Shown: positions 54,682 through 64,000, counted from the first letter of the stretch. The stretch: DNA of 64,000 bases from Chitinophaga eiseniae (GCF_012641265.1 NZ_JABAHZ010000003.1:124001-188000); one strand, 5' to 3'. The notes: generated by a model from the letters alone, not told the origin. A program made the numbers and translations.

Positions 54682-56121
54682 TTATTGTACGGTGATGCGG
54701 CCCAGCCGGTACCAGCCATCTGCTGTTCGGCCTTCAATAGCCAGGTTCACCCTTGGCTCATTCGTTTGCCGGTCTGTAATACCAATGTCCAGCTGGTAGT
54801 CTCCTGCCGGCATTTCAAAGGGAAGCTGGATCGCACTATCATATAAATTATCTCCCGGCAACCAGCTGCAAATATCAGCATCAGTTGTCCTCACCACCGT
54901 ATGGCTGCCATTGGTCAAACGAATAGCCAGTGAAAAATCTTTCCGGTAAACAGGCGCCACACCTTTATTCTCCCACCAGGAAGTGAAGGTGAGATTGGCG
55001 CCCCTGCTGATTTCCCGGGGATAAGTAAACTTCCGTAATGCAAATCGATATCCCATACTGTTCAACCAACGGTTCACGGCCGGCCACCATTCTTTCGGCA
55101 CCGCCGACGACTTGGCATTAAAGCTGGAGATATGCCACTTCAGCGACTGATCAATGATGTAATTAATGTCCCATCCCTCGTCTTTCCATTTTTGTATCAC
55201 CCAGCAAACCTCCAGGCTTACCGGCCCTTTCTTCCATGCATCCCGCATACCGAAATTGATAATGCCTTCGGGGTAGTAATCGTACATGTGTGACCAATTT
55301 TTGTCGAATCCGCCCATATCGCCCAGGCAGTCGATCCGCCAGCCTATAGGGGCTTTAGACAACGCATACTCATTTGTTTTTTTATCGGTCAGCAAAGCAA
55401 TCAGCGGCGTTTTCCTGAAATGGTCGGTATAAGCATCCACCAGCGCGGCTCTCGTTTTCTGTGACAACAGCGACGCGCCCCTGCCTTCTCCCCAAAAACC
55501 AACCACCGACAAGTCAACCGCTTCCACATCGGGGTGTCCATCATAATGCTGGCCCATGGCGGCAATCAGGCCGCCAAAATATTGCGCATACCGGCTGTCT
55601 TCCGGGTCTACCCGCCAACCGGTACCACCATCTTCTATCCATTCATTTCTCTTACCCACTAAAGTGCGGTACCAATCCGGTACATCATTTCCCTTACTGT
55701 CGCCTTCTCCATAGGGAGCTACCCGGATCATCAACGTTTGGCCGCGGTCATGCGCAGTTTTCAATGCCTGATCGATGAGCGCCCAGTTGTATTTTCCTTT
55801 CTCCGGCTCCAGGAAACGCCAGTACACCCGGAAATAAGCGATAGTGGTAGCCGGGTAATCTTTGTTTGCCAGGCTGCCATTGAACCGCTGATAGTCGATC
55901 GGCTTCCCTTCTGTCCACCCCAACCCGGTGTTCAGTGTATCACCATTAAATCGCTGAAAAGTAGTGAAGCCAATTCCCGGGTTATTTAACACACTGTCAA
56001 TTTCTTTTGGTGTCACCCGTACAATTCCCTGTTTGGCGAAATCAATCATTTGTGCGAATGCAGTATTACCAGGCATTACCACCCACAACAATATCATTTT
56101 AACCAGGTGCGCAGATTTCAT
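54682..56121 (-). CDS. secreted DUF4832-type TIM-barrel protein, probable glycoside hydrolase
   Basis: The signal peptide (about 1-23) is followed by a barrel with NNPGIGFTTFQRF, ATTIAYFRVYWRFLEPEKGKYNW, LMIRVAPYGEGDSK, VEAVDLSVVGFWGEGRGAS and LEVCWVIQKW. The GxGEG and E residues at strand ends look like the acid and nucleophile of retaining clan-A glycosidases. A C-terminal beta domain (about 370-479) resembles DUF4832/CBM-like modules. Its activity is not known. It lies four bases after the GH16 gene and ends the GH16 locus, so it should act on the same polysaccharide or on its oligosaccharides. Confidence 0.8.
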   Translation of the reverse strand: MKSAHLVKMILLWVVMPGNTAFAQMIDFAKQGIVRVTPKEIDSVLNNPGIGFTTFQRFNGDTLNTGLGWTEGKPIDYQRFNGSLANKDYPATTIAYFRVYWRFLEPEKGKYNWALIDQALKTAHDRGQTLMIRVAPYGEGDSKGNDVPDWYRTLVGKRNEWIEDGGTGWRVDPEDSRYAQYFGGLIAAMGQHYDGHPDVEAVDLSVVGFWGEGRGASLLSQKTRAALVDAYTDHFRKTPLIALLTDKKTNEYALSKAPIGWRIDCLGDMGGFDKNWSHMYDYYPEGIINFGMRDAWKKGPVSLEVCWVIQKWKDEGWDINYIIDQSLKWHISSFNAKSSAVPKEWWPAVNRWLNSMGYRFALRKFTYPREISRGANLTFTSWWENKGVAPVYRKDFSLAIRLTNGSHTVVRTTDADICSWLPGDNLYDSAIQLPFEMPAGDYQLDIGITDRQTNEPRVNLAIEGRTADGWYRLGRITVQ

Positions 56122-56124
56122 AAC

Positions 56125-57738
56125 TTATTTTTTGATAGTGATATCATCCAATATTGCCGGGGTATTTCCTGTGTTCTCCAACACCACCCGGATCGTTTTC
56201 TTGTTATGGCCATATTCCAGGCCGCTTTTGAAATCAATCGCCTGCCGGGTAAAATTCTTTTTAGCGCTGGCTGCTGCAGTGGCTATGGGCGATAGTTCAC
56301 CGGTTACCATGGCAACGTTGTCAACACCTGCTTTAATCGTACCCTCTCCCTGTAACCAATATTCCAACCGGTAACTGGTGTTATTATCTACGTACACATA
56401 TTGTTCTATTTTCTGACCGGGATTTAATGTTATACCGTTGCTGCCATTTCTTCCTCTACCTGCTACCAGGCTACCATTGCCTTCCCAGGGCGCCAGGCTG
56501 CCACTGTCTTCAAATCCGGGGTTGGGCAACTCATTCCCCTCCTGTAAAGGCCACTGGTAGTAACGGATATAGTCCACCTCCATACTCACGGTGCCTCCCG
56601 AGCCATAGGCGCCCAGGAAAACATTCATGAAATGATTCGGCGAAAAAACCTGGTGTTTGTCGGTATATTCCTTTACCAGGTTACCGTTGATATAATGTTT
56701 GATGCTGGTGGGCGTCCAGAGAATACCATGTGTTACCCATTTTCCTACGTGATCATATCCTTCTGCGATATGAGTTGCCAGGTTGTGCTGGAATTTTCCG
56801 TTCTTATCCACATGGCCGTGCAGTACAAACTGTGCATTGAAATATTCAAACATATCAATTTCAAACACCTGCCCTTTAGGCCGGATACCCTTTATACCAT
56901 TCACTTCGCCGCCCTCCTGCAGGTAATAGCGTATATCCGGCCCCGGGGCATCGAACCAAAAAGCGGTGTTGAAGCCTTTAGGTTTGCCGATGCTGTCCCG
57001 CTTTACCTTTACCTCGAAGTAGCCACCACGACTGTTATCCAACAACATTTCGTTGGACTGCCAGTCATAAGTTTGAATAGAAGATACTTTCTGGTTGCCA
57101 CCTTTGGTAAACAATCGTACCGGCAGGGAATCATTCACAAAAAGATCTATCGTTTTTCCATTCAACCGGTACGCAGGCTGTGGTAGCTGACCTGCCAGCA
57201 TTTCTTTACGGGAATCTTCATTCCCGTAGTTCAGCGAAGAAAAATAGTTAGTACTCCATTTATTCAGGTTCAGTAGGCTATCGTTGAACTCATCCTGCCA
57301 GTAGAGCATCATCCCTTTGGGGACAGCAGCAGAACTGGGATTAGTGGTCAACTCCTTCATTTCTATTGCATCCTGTGCCCATTCTTTCTGCGTGGTAGCT
57401 ACTCCTTGCGCCCATTCGCCCTGACCGGCTTTCTTCACAGCCTCCAGCCATACCTGGTAACGGGTGGTGGGCTGTACCTGCTGTAGGTAATATTGCGTAG
57501 TAGTAGCCGGCATGATGGCATTGGGCGTAGCTGGCTTCTTACCGTCGGCCGACCAGTACAAACGATACTCCTTTGCCTGCGGATCGCTGTTCCAGTTTAC
57601 CCTTACCCAACTCCGGGTGCCGAGTAACTGCAACGTTTGTACATGAGCGTTATCCTGGGCAGACGCTGCCTGTGAAAGTCCTGCTGTAGCTAATATTGTG
57701 GCCGACAAAATAGCCGGGAAAAGTTTTTGTAAATGCAT
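56125..57738 (-). CDS. GH16 endo-glycanase with fibronectin III and C-terminal carbohydrate-binding domain
   Basis: After a signal peptide there is a FnIII-like domain (about 30-120), a GH16 domain with EIDMFE carrying nucleophile E293 and acid E298 (D295 between), a tryptophan-rich cleft (WQDEFN, FNTAFWFDAPGP, VTHGILWTPTSIKHYING), and a C-terminal CBM_4_9-like module (LPNPGFEDSGSLAPWEGNG). GH16 enzymes cut beta-1,3/1,4 glucans, agar, porphyran or carrageenan; the substrate cannot be fixed here. It is third in the FecR-SusC-SusD-GH16-DUF4832 locus, 130 bases after susD with a hairpin between. Confidence 0.87.
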   Translation of the reverse strand: MHLQKLFPAILSATILATAGLSQAASAQDNAHVQTLQLLGTRSWVRVNWNSDPQAKEYRLYWSADGKKPATPNAIMPATTTQYYLQQVQPTTRYQVWLEAVKKAGQGEWAQGVATTQKEWAQDAIEMKELTTNPSSAAVPKGMMLYWQDEFNDSLLNLNKWSTNYFSSLNYGNEDSRKEMLAGQLPQPAYRLNGKTIDLFVNDSLPVRLFTKGGNQKVSSIQTYDWQSNEMLLDNSRGGYFEVKVKRDSIGKPKGFNTAFWFDAPGPDIRYYLQEGGEVNGIKGIRPKGQVFEIDMFEYFNAQFVLHGHVDKNGKFQHNLATHIAEGYDHVGKWVTHGILWTPTSIKHYINGNLVKEYTDKHQVFSPNHFMNVFLGAYGSGGTVSMEVDYIRYYQWPLQEGNELPNPGFEDSGSLAPWEGNGSLVAGRGRNGSNGITLNPGQKIEQYVYVDNNTSYRLEYWLQGEGTIKAGVDNVAMVTGELSPIATAAASAKKNFTRQAIDFKSGLEYGHNKKTIRVVLENTGNTPAILDDITIKK

Positions 57739-57775
57739 GTATTAAAATATATTATCGTACAGTAACTTAACTGGT

Positions 57776-57813
57776 AGCAATAATACCTGGCTAAATAGCC
57801 AGGTATTATTGCT
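57776..57813 (-). terminator. perfect 17-bp hairpin between susD and the GH16 gene
   Basis: Arms 57776-57792 and 57797-57813 are exact complements with a four-base loop. No T run follows in the direction of transcription (minus strand), so it may be an attenuator or an RNA processing/stability element rather than a full terminator. Confidence 0.6.
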
Positions 57814-57867
57814 TTTGGGGTAACAAGTATATGCTGTAACGTTATTGATATATGCGGACGGACAATA

Positions 57868-59361
57868 TTAGTTATAGCCTGGATTTTGCTTCACCACGCC
57901 TTTGGTTTCATCGATCACCTTACGAGGTATGGGCCATAATACAAACTCAGGTTTCACGAAGGTAGACCCTGCATCTTTAGCCCGTTGTATATAAGTACCC
58001 CAGCGAATGAGGTCTTCCCTTCTGCTACCACCTTCGCACCAAAATTCAAACAGGCGCTCATCCATCAGTTTTTTCCGGAAATCGTCTTTGCTTAAGCCAT
58101 CGGGTAATCCACCCAGTCCGGCTCTGGCCCTCACCGTTTTTACCAGGTCGTATGCTTCAGTGGTTGGACCGGCTGTTTCATTGATGGCCTCTGCGAGCGA
58201 CAACAACACATCGGCATAACGCCATACCACGATATTGGTACCATGCGTTTCACCGGTAGCATTGGGGTCTACACCGTATTTCATCGGTATAGCGCCAATT
58301 ACATGGTTAGCACGGGCATCATAGATATCACCGGTGGAAGTACGCCATTTTACCAGCAAACGGGCCAGGCGTTTATCGCTTGGGTCGAACTTATCGTAGG
58401 TAGCCCAGGGCATTTTATAACCGCCCCACTGCGTCAGAGCTTTGCCGGTAGGATCCGCATAGTTACCTGGCAAGGCATGCGCCAGCCACAAATTACCATC
58501 CGATGCATCCATGCGGGTAGACACCGCCAACAGGATTTCCTGGCTGCTGCCATTATTGGCATAAGAGAAAATATCTGAGTAGTTGGTTTGTAAAGAGTGA
58601 CCCATTTGCTGTAACTGGCGGCAATAAGTGATCACATCCTGCCATCTCTTCTCATGCATATAAAGTTTTACCAGGCCCATCATACAGGCATCTTTGGTAA
58701 ATCTTCCATAATCGGCGGCAGATAAATCAGCCGCTTTAGGCAACGCATCCAGTGCTTCTTTATAATCCTTTTCGATCTGCGCTACCATCTCCTGCTGGGA
58801 AGGTCTTGGAATAGGCGCCGCATTGGGATTTGCAGCATCAGCAGGATTCAGTCTTACCGGTACTGGTCCGTAGTAATTGTACAGGATCTGGGAATAATGC
58901 GCCCGCAAGGCTTTCAGCTCACCTACATACTTTTGCTTCAGCGTCTCATCCGGCATATTCATGCCCTGGATTTTATCCATAGCAATGGTAGCATTGGTAA
59001 TGGCCGGCATCAGCTGGTTATAAAACTGGAACAAGGCATCACCCGGGAACGTTTCGGACAAGTTCAACTTGTTAAACATCTCCCAGCCAGGCCAGCCCCA
59101 GGAGCAGATCAACTCATCGGTAGAAGCGCTGGACTGTGGCACCACACCAGGATATCCACAACCCCATATAGCATATCCATCAGGGTTCATCTTGCTATAC
59201 ACAGCGGTTACCGCGAGCTTCGCATCTTCCGGCGTTTTGTAAAAAGAAGTCTCTCCAAATTTATCATATGTCATTTCATCCAGCGATTTTTCACAGGCCG
59301 ACAGTGAGGTGATCAATCCTATCGCAACAAAAAATTTTATATAGTTCAATTTTCGTTTCAT
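57868..59361 (-). CDS. SusD/RagB family lipoprotein of the GH16 locus
   Basis: The signal has lipobox LSAC (MKRKLNYIKFFVAIG... then C at about 23). The body has SFYKTPEDAKLAVTAVYSKMNP, ELKALRAHYSQILYNYYGPVPVRL, WRYADVLLSLAEAINET and ERLFEFWCEGGSRREDLIRWG, all SusD marks. At 497 residues it is full length. It lies 27 bases downstream of its SusC. The C-terminal text FVLWPIPRKVIDETKGVVKQNPGYN is the usual ending of this family. It should bind the polysaccharide at the cell surface. Confidence 0.94.
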   Translation of the reverse strand: MKRKLNYIKFFVAIGLITSLSACEKSLDEMTYDKFGETSFYKTPEDAKLAVTAVYSKMNPDGYAIWGCGYPGVVPQSSASTDELICSWGWPGWEMFNKLNLSETFPGDALFQFYNQLMPAITNATIAMDKIQGMNMPDETLKQKYVGELKALRAHYSQILYNYYGPVPVRLNPADAANPNAAPIPRPSQQEMVAQIEKDYKEALDALPKAADLSAADYGRFTKDACMMGLVKLYMHEKRWQDVITYCRQLQQMGHSLQTNYSDIFSYANNGSSQEILLAVSTRMDASDGNLWLAHALPGNYADPTGKALTQWGGYKMPWATYDKFDPSDKRLARLLVKWRTSTGDIYDARANHVIGAIPMKYGVDPNATGETHGTNIVVWRYADVLLSLAEAINETAGPTTEAYDLVKTVRARAGLGGLPDGLSKDDFRKKLMDERLFEFWCEGGSRREDLIRWGTYIQRAKDAGSTFVKPEFVLWPIPRKVIDETKGVVKQNPGYN

Positions 59362-59388
59362 GGTTGTATTGTTTTAGATCAACAAAAT

Positions 59389-62300
59389 TTAGAAACCCAC
59401 ACTGGCGCCTAATGTAAAGGACCTGGTCATCGGGTAAGCATAGAAGTTCTGCAGCTCAGGATCTATGCCTTTATAACCGGTAACAATAAACGGATTCTGC
59501 ACATTGGCGTATACTCTCAACGTTTTAATGATATCTTGCTTATGCAATAAATTGGCAGGTACACGGTATCCCAGGGTAATGTCGCGGCAACGCAGGAAGC
59601 TGGCATTTTCTACCCAGAAATCGGAACTGCTTGCATAGCTGCCATAAGCCGTGTTTAAGCCGGTAGGGAAAGAACCATTGGGATTGTCGAAAGCCCAACG
59701 GTCTTTGGATACTGACAATACGTTCCAGCCAAAAGCGGCCAGCTTGGCGTATACATCTGAAGTATTGGAATAGTCGCTGTTAAACTTCTTCTGGATCAAT
59801 CCGTACATGTAAATAGACAGATCGAAATTTTTGTAGCTGAACTGGTTGCTGAAACCAAAGCTATAGTTAGGAACAGGCTGTCCGTTGCCGGTAGGATCGT
59901 TGTTGGTATGGATCTGTACCATGTCGGCAGTAGACAGTTTACCATCTGGTTTTCCGGTGAGATTACCACTGTCGTCGTAGCCATTTACATCCTTGATGAT
60001 GATTTCACCTGGCAATATACCCGGCATCCAGGAGGGGGCTTTCATTTTTGACGGATCGTAGATACCTTCAGACTGGTAGCCATACCAGGCATTGAAGTTA
60101 CCGGTAGGATCGATGTATTTCGCCAGCGATTTCAACGCTTCCGGTGAACGTTTTACCCAGGTATTTTTATAGTGGGAGAAATTAATCGTGGTACTCCAGT
60201 TAAGACCATTTGGATTTACCAGGTTCTTTGTTTGCAGGTTTACTTCCCAACCTACGCTGCGGGTGGTACCGGCGTTGGTAGCAAAGTTCGGCACCGGGAA
60301 ATCTGTTGCCAGCGGCACTTTACTGAGCAGGTTGGTAAATCTCCTGGCAAACACATCGAAGGAGCCGCTGATCCGGTTTTGCAGGAAAGCATAATCCAAC
60401 CCTACGTTGAATTCCGTTTGTGTTTCCCAGGTCAGGTTAGGATTGGCGATCTGGCTAAGCTTCACACCTGGCAGGTTTACACCGCCAATCACAAAAGGTG
60501 AATTATTGTCGAAGTAAGTGAACGCACTACTACCGATGTTGGCATTTCCCACTGCGCCATAGCCTACCCTGAGCTTCAGGAAGCTGATCGCTGAAATGGG
60601 TTTCAGGAAGTTTTCTTCTGAAATCACCCAGGCAGCAGAAGCGCCGGGGAATGCGCCCCATTTTTTATTGGCGGCGAAGTGAGAGGCGCCATCACGGCGA
60701 ACAGAGGCAGACAGGATATATTTGCCATCATATTCATACACCACTCTTGCGAAGTAAGACTTCCAGATACGGGTAGAATTACGGTAGGAACCTACAGAGG
60801 GTCTTAATGCCGTACCAAAGCCCAGGTTATAGTACAGGAAGTTGTCTGTAGGGAAATGGTCGTTACCTGCGTTTAAACCATCTTTATCCGTGAGCTGATA
60901 GGAATGCCCTACCAGCGCATTGATACGGCTTTTTTTGCCAAGATCTTTTACATAGTTCAACGTATATTCTGCCAGCCTGGAAGTAGCGTTGGTTTCATAA
61001 ATACCTGCTTGTCCTTCAGCCCTGGCGCCGTATAAAAACGTTCTGGGAAAATAGGAGCTTCTTTTTGCGGTGCTCTGGTCATAACTGATGCTACCTTTGG
61101 CGGTCAGGCCCGGGAGGATGTTCCACTCAGCATACCCGGAAGTAAGCAGGCGGCTGGACTTCGTATTATCGGTAATCGTCAGGAATGACAGGGGATTCGG
61201 GGTATTCTGGTAGTCGGGGTTAATGGGATAGTTACCATCCGCATCCTGGAAAGGCATGGTAGGAGGATAATAGAAAGCAGCGCCAATCATACCGGAGTTT
61301 TCGTATACGCCACCGCCAATGCTACCATTATTGGCTTTTGAGCCGGTAGCAATGATGTTAACGCCCACTTTTATTTTTTCGCCGATAGATTGATCCAGGT
61401 TGATCTTACCGGAATACCGGGTATAATCAGAGTGCTTCAGTACACCTTCCTGGTTCAGGTAATTACCAGACACGTAGTAACGTGTTTTGTTGGCGGTACC
61501 CGACATGGAGATATTATGCTGCTGGGTAAACCCATTCTGCATAATGGCATCTATCGCATTGGGATATGCCTTTTGATCCGCCATCTGCTGCGCAGTATAC
61601 TTGGGTACAAAAGGCGTTACGGTAGAAGGATCTACGTTGCCATAAGGCGCAATTTTGTTATCGAGCATCCATTTCTCCTGTAATATTTTATTACGTTGCT
61701 CCATATAGTCATGTGTATCCAGGATATCGTAATACTTGAGCGACTTTTGGAACGAATGGCTTACATCGTACTGTATGCTGGGGATGCCGGCTTTACCTTT
61801 CTTGGTGGTGATCAATACCACGCCGCCTGCTGCCCTGGCGCCATAGATAGCGGTGGCGCTGGCATCTTTTAACACGTCGATGTTTTCGATATCATTGGGA
61901 TTTAAAAAGTTCAGCGGGGAACGGTTAATCCCGGAGGTGCCATAACGGGTATTGGGTTCTGGTTCACCGGCATCATCGTTTACGATTACGCCGTCTACCA
62001 CATATAGCGGTCCACCGGAAGCAAACGAGGCACTGCTGCGTATCTGAACAGATACGCCGGCGCCGGGTTGCCCGGTGGTTTGCACTACGTTAACCCCTGC
62101 GGCCCTTCCGGCCAGCGCCTGGGTAAAGTTGGTATTAGTAGATGTGTTCACATCTCCCATCTTTACAGAGGCTACGGAGCCGGTTACACTTTTACGTTTC
62201 TGGGTACCATATCCTACTACCACTACTTCGCTCAATGCGCTTTCAGTGGATTTTATCCGGATATCCAGTGCTGACTGGCCTGTAAACGCAATTTCCTGGG

Positions 62301-62871
62301 TTTCATATCCTACATAGCTTACTACCAGGATATCTCCTTTATTGACGTCGAGTTTAAAGTTTCCTTTTTCATCTGTTCTGGCGCCGGTAGTAGTCCCTTT
62401 CACCTGGATGGTTACTCCTGGCAGGGAAACGCCTGTTTCGTCCTTTACCTGGCCGGAAACAGGTTGTTTTTGTTGTGGTGCCAGGGTAACAGCAGCTGGT
62501 TTAGCTTCTTTCCGCTGGAGGATGATCACACTTTCCTTTATTTCATAGCTAACAGGCTGCCCGTTAGTCAATGCTTCCATGGCTTCTTTGATGTCGGCAT
62601 TTACCAGGTTGAGCGATACCGGGTGCGTACCTTCCAGGTGCGATTGTACCAGCACCAGGTCGTAGCCGCTCTGGGCCTTGATAGCTTCAATGGCTTTTTT
62701 AAACGGACTATTTTTCAGGTGGAGTGTTATTTTTTGTCCAATGGCCGCCACGCTCAGTTGCAGGAGGCACAAGAGAAACAGTACCGGTGCCACCTTTTTT
62801 GAAGACGCACCAAAGCATAGGGTTCCTGAGGAACGTGTGGAGCGTTCCTTGGGTTGTTTAACTAAAATCAT
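59389..62871 (-). CDS. SusC family outer membrane transporter with STN signalling domain, GH16 locus
   Basis: The 1160-residue protein has a long N-terminal basic segment and signal (about 1-46), an STN domain (ITLHLKNSPFKKAIEAIKAQSGYDLVLV; DIKEAMEALTNGQPVSYEI), a CarboxypepD_reg domain (PVSGQVKDETGVSLPGVTIQVKGTTTGA), a plug with SVQIRSSASFASGGPLYVVDGVIV and NPNDIENIDVLKDASATAIYGARAAGGV, and a barrel ending in a phenylalanine. The STN domain should contact the FecR protein encoded 192 bases upstream. Ligand binding thus both drives uptake and turns on the locus. Confidence 0.95.
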   Translation of the reverse strand: MILVKQPKERSTRSSGTLCFGASSKKVAPVLFLLCLLQLSVAAIGQKITLHLKNSPFKKAIEAIKAQSGYDLVLVQSHLEGTHPVSLNLVNADIKEAMEALTNGQPVSYEIKESVIILQRKEAKPAAVTLAPQQKQPVSGQVKDETGVSLPGVTIQVKGTTTGARTDEKGNFKLDVNKGDILVVSYVGYETQEIAFTGQSALDIRIKSTESALSEVVVVGYGTQKRKSVTGSVASVKMGDVNTSTNTNFTQALAGRAAGVNVVQTTGQPGAGVSVQIRSSASFASGGPLYVVDGVIVNDDAGEPEPNTRYGTSGINRSPLNFLNPNDIENIDVLKDASATAIYGARAAGGVVLITTKKGKAGIPSIQYDVSHSFQKSLKYYDILDTHDYMEQRNKILQEKWMLDNKIAPYGNVDPSTVTPFVPKYTAQQMADQKAYPNAIDAIMQNGFTQQHNISMSGTANKTRYYVSGNYLNQEGVLKHSDYTRYSGKINLDQSIGEKIKVGVNIIATGSKANNGSIGGGVYENSGMIGAAFYYPPTMPFQDADGNYPINPDYQNTPNPLSFLTITDNTKSSRLLTSGYAEWNILPGLTAKGSISYDQSTAKRSSYFPRTFLYGARAEGQAGIYETNATSRLAEYTLNYVKDLGKKSRINALVGHSYQLTDKDGLNAGNDHFPTDNFLYYNLGFGTALRPSVGSYRNSTRIWKSYFARVVYEYDGKYILSASVRRDGASHFAANKKWGAFPGASAAWVISEENFLKPISAISFLKLRVGYGAVGNANIGSSAFTYFDNNSPFVIGGVNLPGVKLSQIANPNLTWETQTEFNVGLDYAFLQNRISGSFDVFARRFTNLLSKVPLATDFPVPNFATNAGTTRSVGWEVNLQTKNLVNPNGLNWSTTINFSHYKNTWVKRSPEALKSLAKYIDPTGNFNAWYGYQSEGIYDPSKMKAPSWMPGILPGEIIIKDVNGYDDSGNLTGKPDGKLSTADMVQIHTNNDPTGNGQPVPNYSFGFSNQFSYKNFDLSIYMYGLIQKKFNSDYSNTSDVYAKLAAFGWNVLSVSKDRWAFDNPNGSFPTGLNTAYGSYASSSDFWVENASFLRCRDITLGYRVPANLLHKQDIIKTLRVYANVQNPFIVTGYKGIDPELQNFYAYPMTRSFTLGASVGF

Positions 62872-63063
62872 ACTTTTGTTACAGTTAATCGGTTAGTAAT
62901 AAATTAATCGCTGATTTACGCGCCGAACTACCCTAAAACGACCGGCGTGGGAGTGCGCCTAACACTTTCACGCTTGTTTTGGGGGCGATTCCGATGTTCA
63001 TTCATGTTGGTCTTTTTGTTACATTCTCCATGTTAATTTGATTTGGTTGTTCACTGATTGTTT

Positions 63064-64000
63064 TCAATAACGGCTTACAGTTATAACTCGCCCATTCGTG
63101 GTAAATTTTACTAATTTGGTGCGCTGCAGAAAATCCAATACGTCCGCCATACTGCGTGACCTGGATATCGAAATTTCAAATTTATCTACGGGGAGGTCGT
63201 TGGCGTATACTACCTCCATATTATACCAGCGGCACAGCTTCGGCATAATGTCATAAATGCTTTCTCCATCAAAAGAAAAGTATCCGCTCTTCCAGGCAAT
63301 CACGGATGCGGTGTTTACGGTTTTCTTGTCAATTTTCCCTGAGTGCTGTACCGTTGCCTGCTCTCCGGGTTGTAAATCCAGTTGGTTATTGATTCTTACG
63401 GCTCCTTCCAGTAAGGTGGTTTTTGAATCGGTATCTTCCTGGTAGTTGTCCACATTAAAATGTGTGCCCAGTACCGTTACTTTTTGCTGGTTGGTGATCA
63501 CTACAAAAGGCTTGCTGGCATCGCGGGCTACTTCAAAATAAGCCTCACCATTCAGCGTTACCTGTCTTTGTGACTGGTGATTGAAGCTAACCGGGAACTT
63601 CAGCGAAGAGCCGGTATTCACCCATACCCTGGTACCATCAGGCAGTTGTACCTGGAACTGCTGTCCTTTCCCGGTGACGAGGCTATTATATTGTATTTCG
63701 TTGCTGCTGCCGCCGCTTTTTCCATTGAACACATATACCAGTGAGCTATCGGAACTTTTGGAAATATCGGCGCCGGATTGCTGGCCAATTTTACCTGTTT
63801 GCTGTGCGCCCAGCTCCACTTTGCTTCCATCGGCCAGTACCAGCACGGCGCCGTTCGGGTTGGTTACCTGGTGGACTGCAACAGCTTCCTTCAGTATATG
63901 ATGAGTGGCAGCACGCTGATAATACCAGGCGGCCGACAAGCTGCAAACAAGTAAAATAGAAGCGGCTATGGACACCCATTTCACTACGCTTCCCCGCTTT
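63064..64000 (-). CDS. FecR-type anti-sigma factor, N-terminus cut by window
   Basis: The frame is open to the right edge; residues before the membrane helix (WVSIAASILLVCSLSAAWYY) are missing. The visible part has a FecR domain (LVTGKGQQFQVQLPDGTRVWVNTGSSLKFP, VTLNGEAYFEV, VTVLGTHFNVDNYQ) and a C-terminal DUF4974 (GESIYDIMPKLCRWYNMEVVYA; RSMADVLDFLQRT). It should hold an ECF sigma factor encoded just beyond the window. Unlike the plus-strand locus at 39-47 kb, the gap to susC is 192 bases and lacks a strong hairpin. Confidence 0.93.
   Translation of the reverse strand, partial: KRGSVVKWVSIAASILLVCSLSAAWYYQRAATHHILKEAVAVHQVTNPNGAVLVLADGSKVELGAQQTGKIGQQSGADISKSSDSSLVYVFNGKSGGSSNEIQYNSLVTGKGQQFQVQLPDGTRVWVNTGSSLKFPVSFNHQSQRQVTLNGEAYFEVARDASKPFVVITNQQKVTVLGTHFNVDNYQEDTDSKTTLLEGAVRINNQLDLQPGEQATVQHSGKIDKKTVNTASVIAWKSGYFSFDGESIYDIMPKLCRWYNMEVVYANDLPVDKFEISISRSRSMADVLDFLQRTKLVKFTTNGRVITVSRY

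Noticed and set aside
1..64000. tRNA, rRNA, CRISPR arrays, transposases, prophage or integrase genes
   Set aside because: I checked the intergenic spacers and the gene products by eye and found none with supporting structure or motifs.

Overview
The window looks like chromosomal DNA of a Bacteroidota bacterium, most likely a Chitinophagaceae/Chitinophaga-type soil saprotroph. The basis is four SusC/SusD pairs, FecR anti-sigma factors and an ECF sigma factor, DUF4974 and DUF4407 families, a LytS/LytTR two-component pair, and promoters of the TTTG-N19-TAnnTTTG type. The genus is an inference. I saw no tRNA, rRNA, CRISPR array, transposase or phage gene, and no clear island boundary.

Layout. 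1-11.2 kb is mostly core metabolism: a truncated sigma-54 response regulator, a GrpB-family protein, a cysE-cysM cysteine operon, pdhB, lpdA, an acetyl-CoA acetyltransferase, dnaG, and a thyA-folA operon. 11.5-20.1 kb holds a SusC/SusD pair without enzymes, proline dehydrogenase, an orphan FecR-domain lipoprotein, a Tat-exported TIM-barrel protein and an SplB-like radical SAM protein. 20.2-27.6 kb is a three-gene operon of a secreted zinc metalloprotease with SusC and SusD, probably for peptides. 28.0-33.0 kb holds a TetR-alpha/beta hydrolase pair with two matching operators, and a histidine kinase-DUF4407-LytTR regulator operon. 33.2-38.6 kb holds a Dabb-DinB-gamma-glutamyltransferase operon, an HxlR regulator with a secreted protein, and a YfeS-like/DUF4240 pair.

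38.8-47.0 kb is a complete glycan utilisation locus: ECF sigma, FecR, SusC with an STN signalling domain, SusD-like protein, and an Endo H-type GH18 enzyme, suggesting N-glycans as substrate. zwf and a GH9 cellulase-type lipoprotein follow. 50.7-54.6 kb is the most unusual cluster: a TonB-dependent receptor, a di-haem peroxidase, a secreted SUOX-fold protein without cysteine, and a convergent DNA-binding-only ModE. A 24-bp palindrome with the ends and length of a ModE box lies just upstream of the receptor, so I propose a molybdate-responsive outer-membrane system. 54.7-64.0 kb is a second glycan locus on the minus strand: FecR (cut by the window end), SusC with STN, SusD, GH16 and a DUF4832 TIM-barrel protein.

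Regulation visible in the sequence includes one full-consensus Bacteroidota promoter (pdhB), the TetR operator pair, a 32-bp perfect palindrome before lpdA, unusually long perfect inverted repeats between convergent genes, and a perfect hairpin between susD and the glycosidase gene in both glycan loci.
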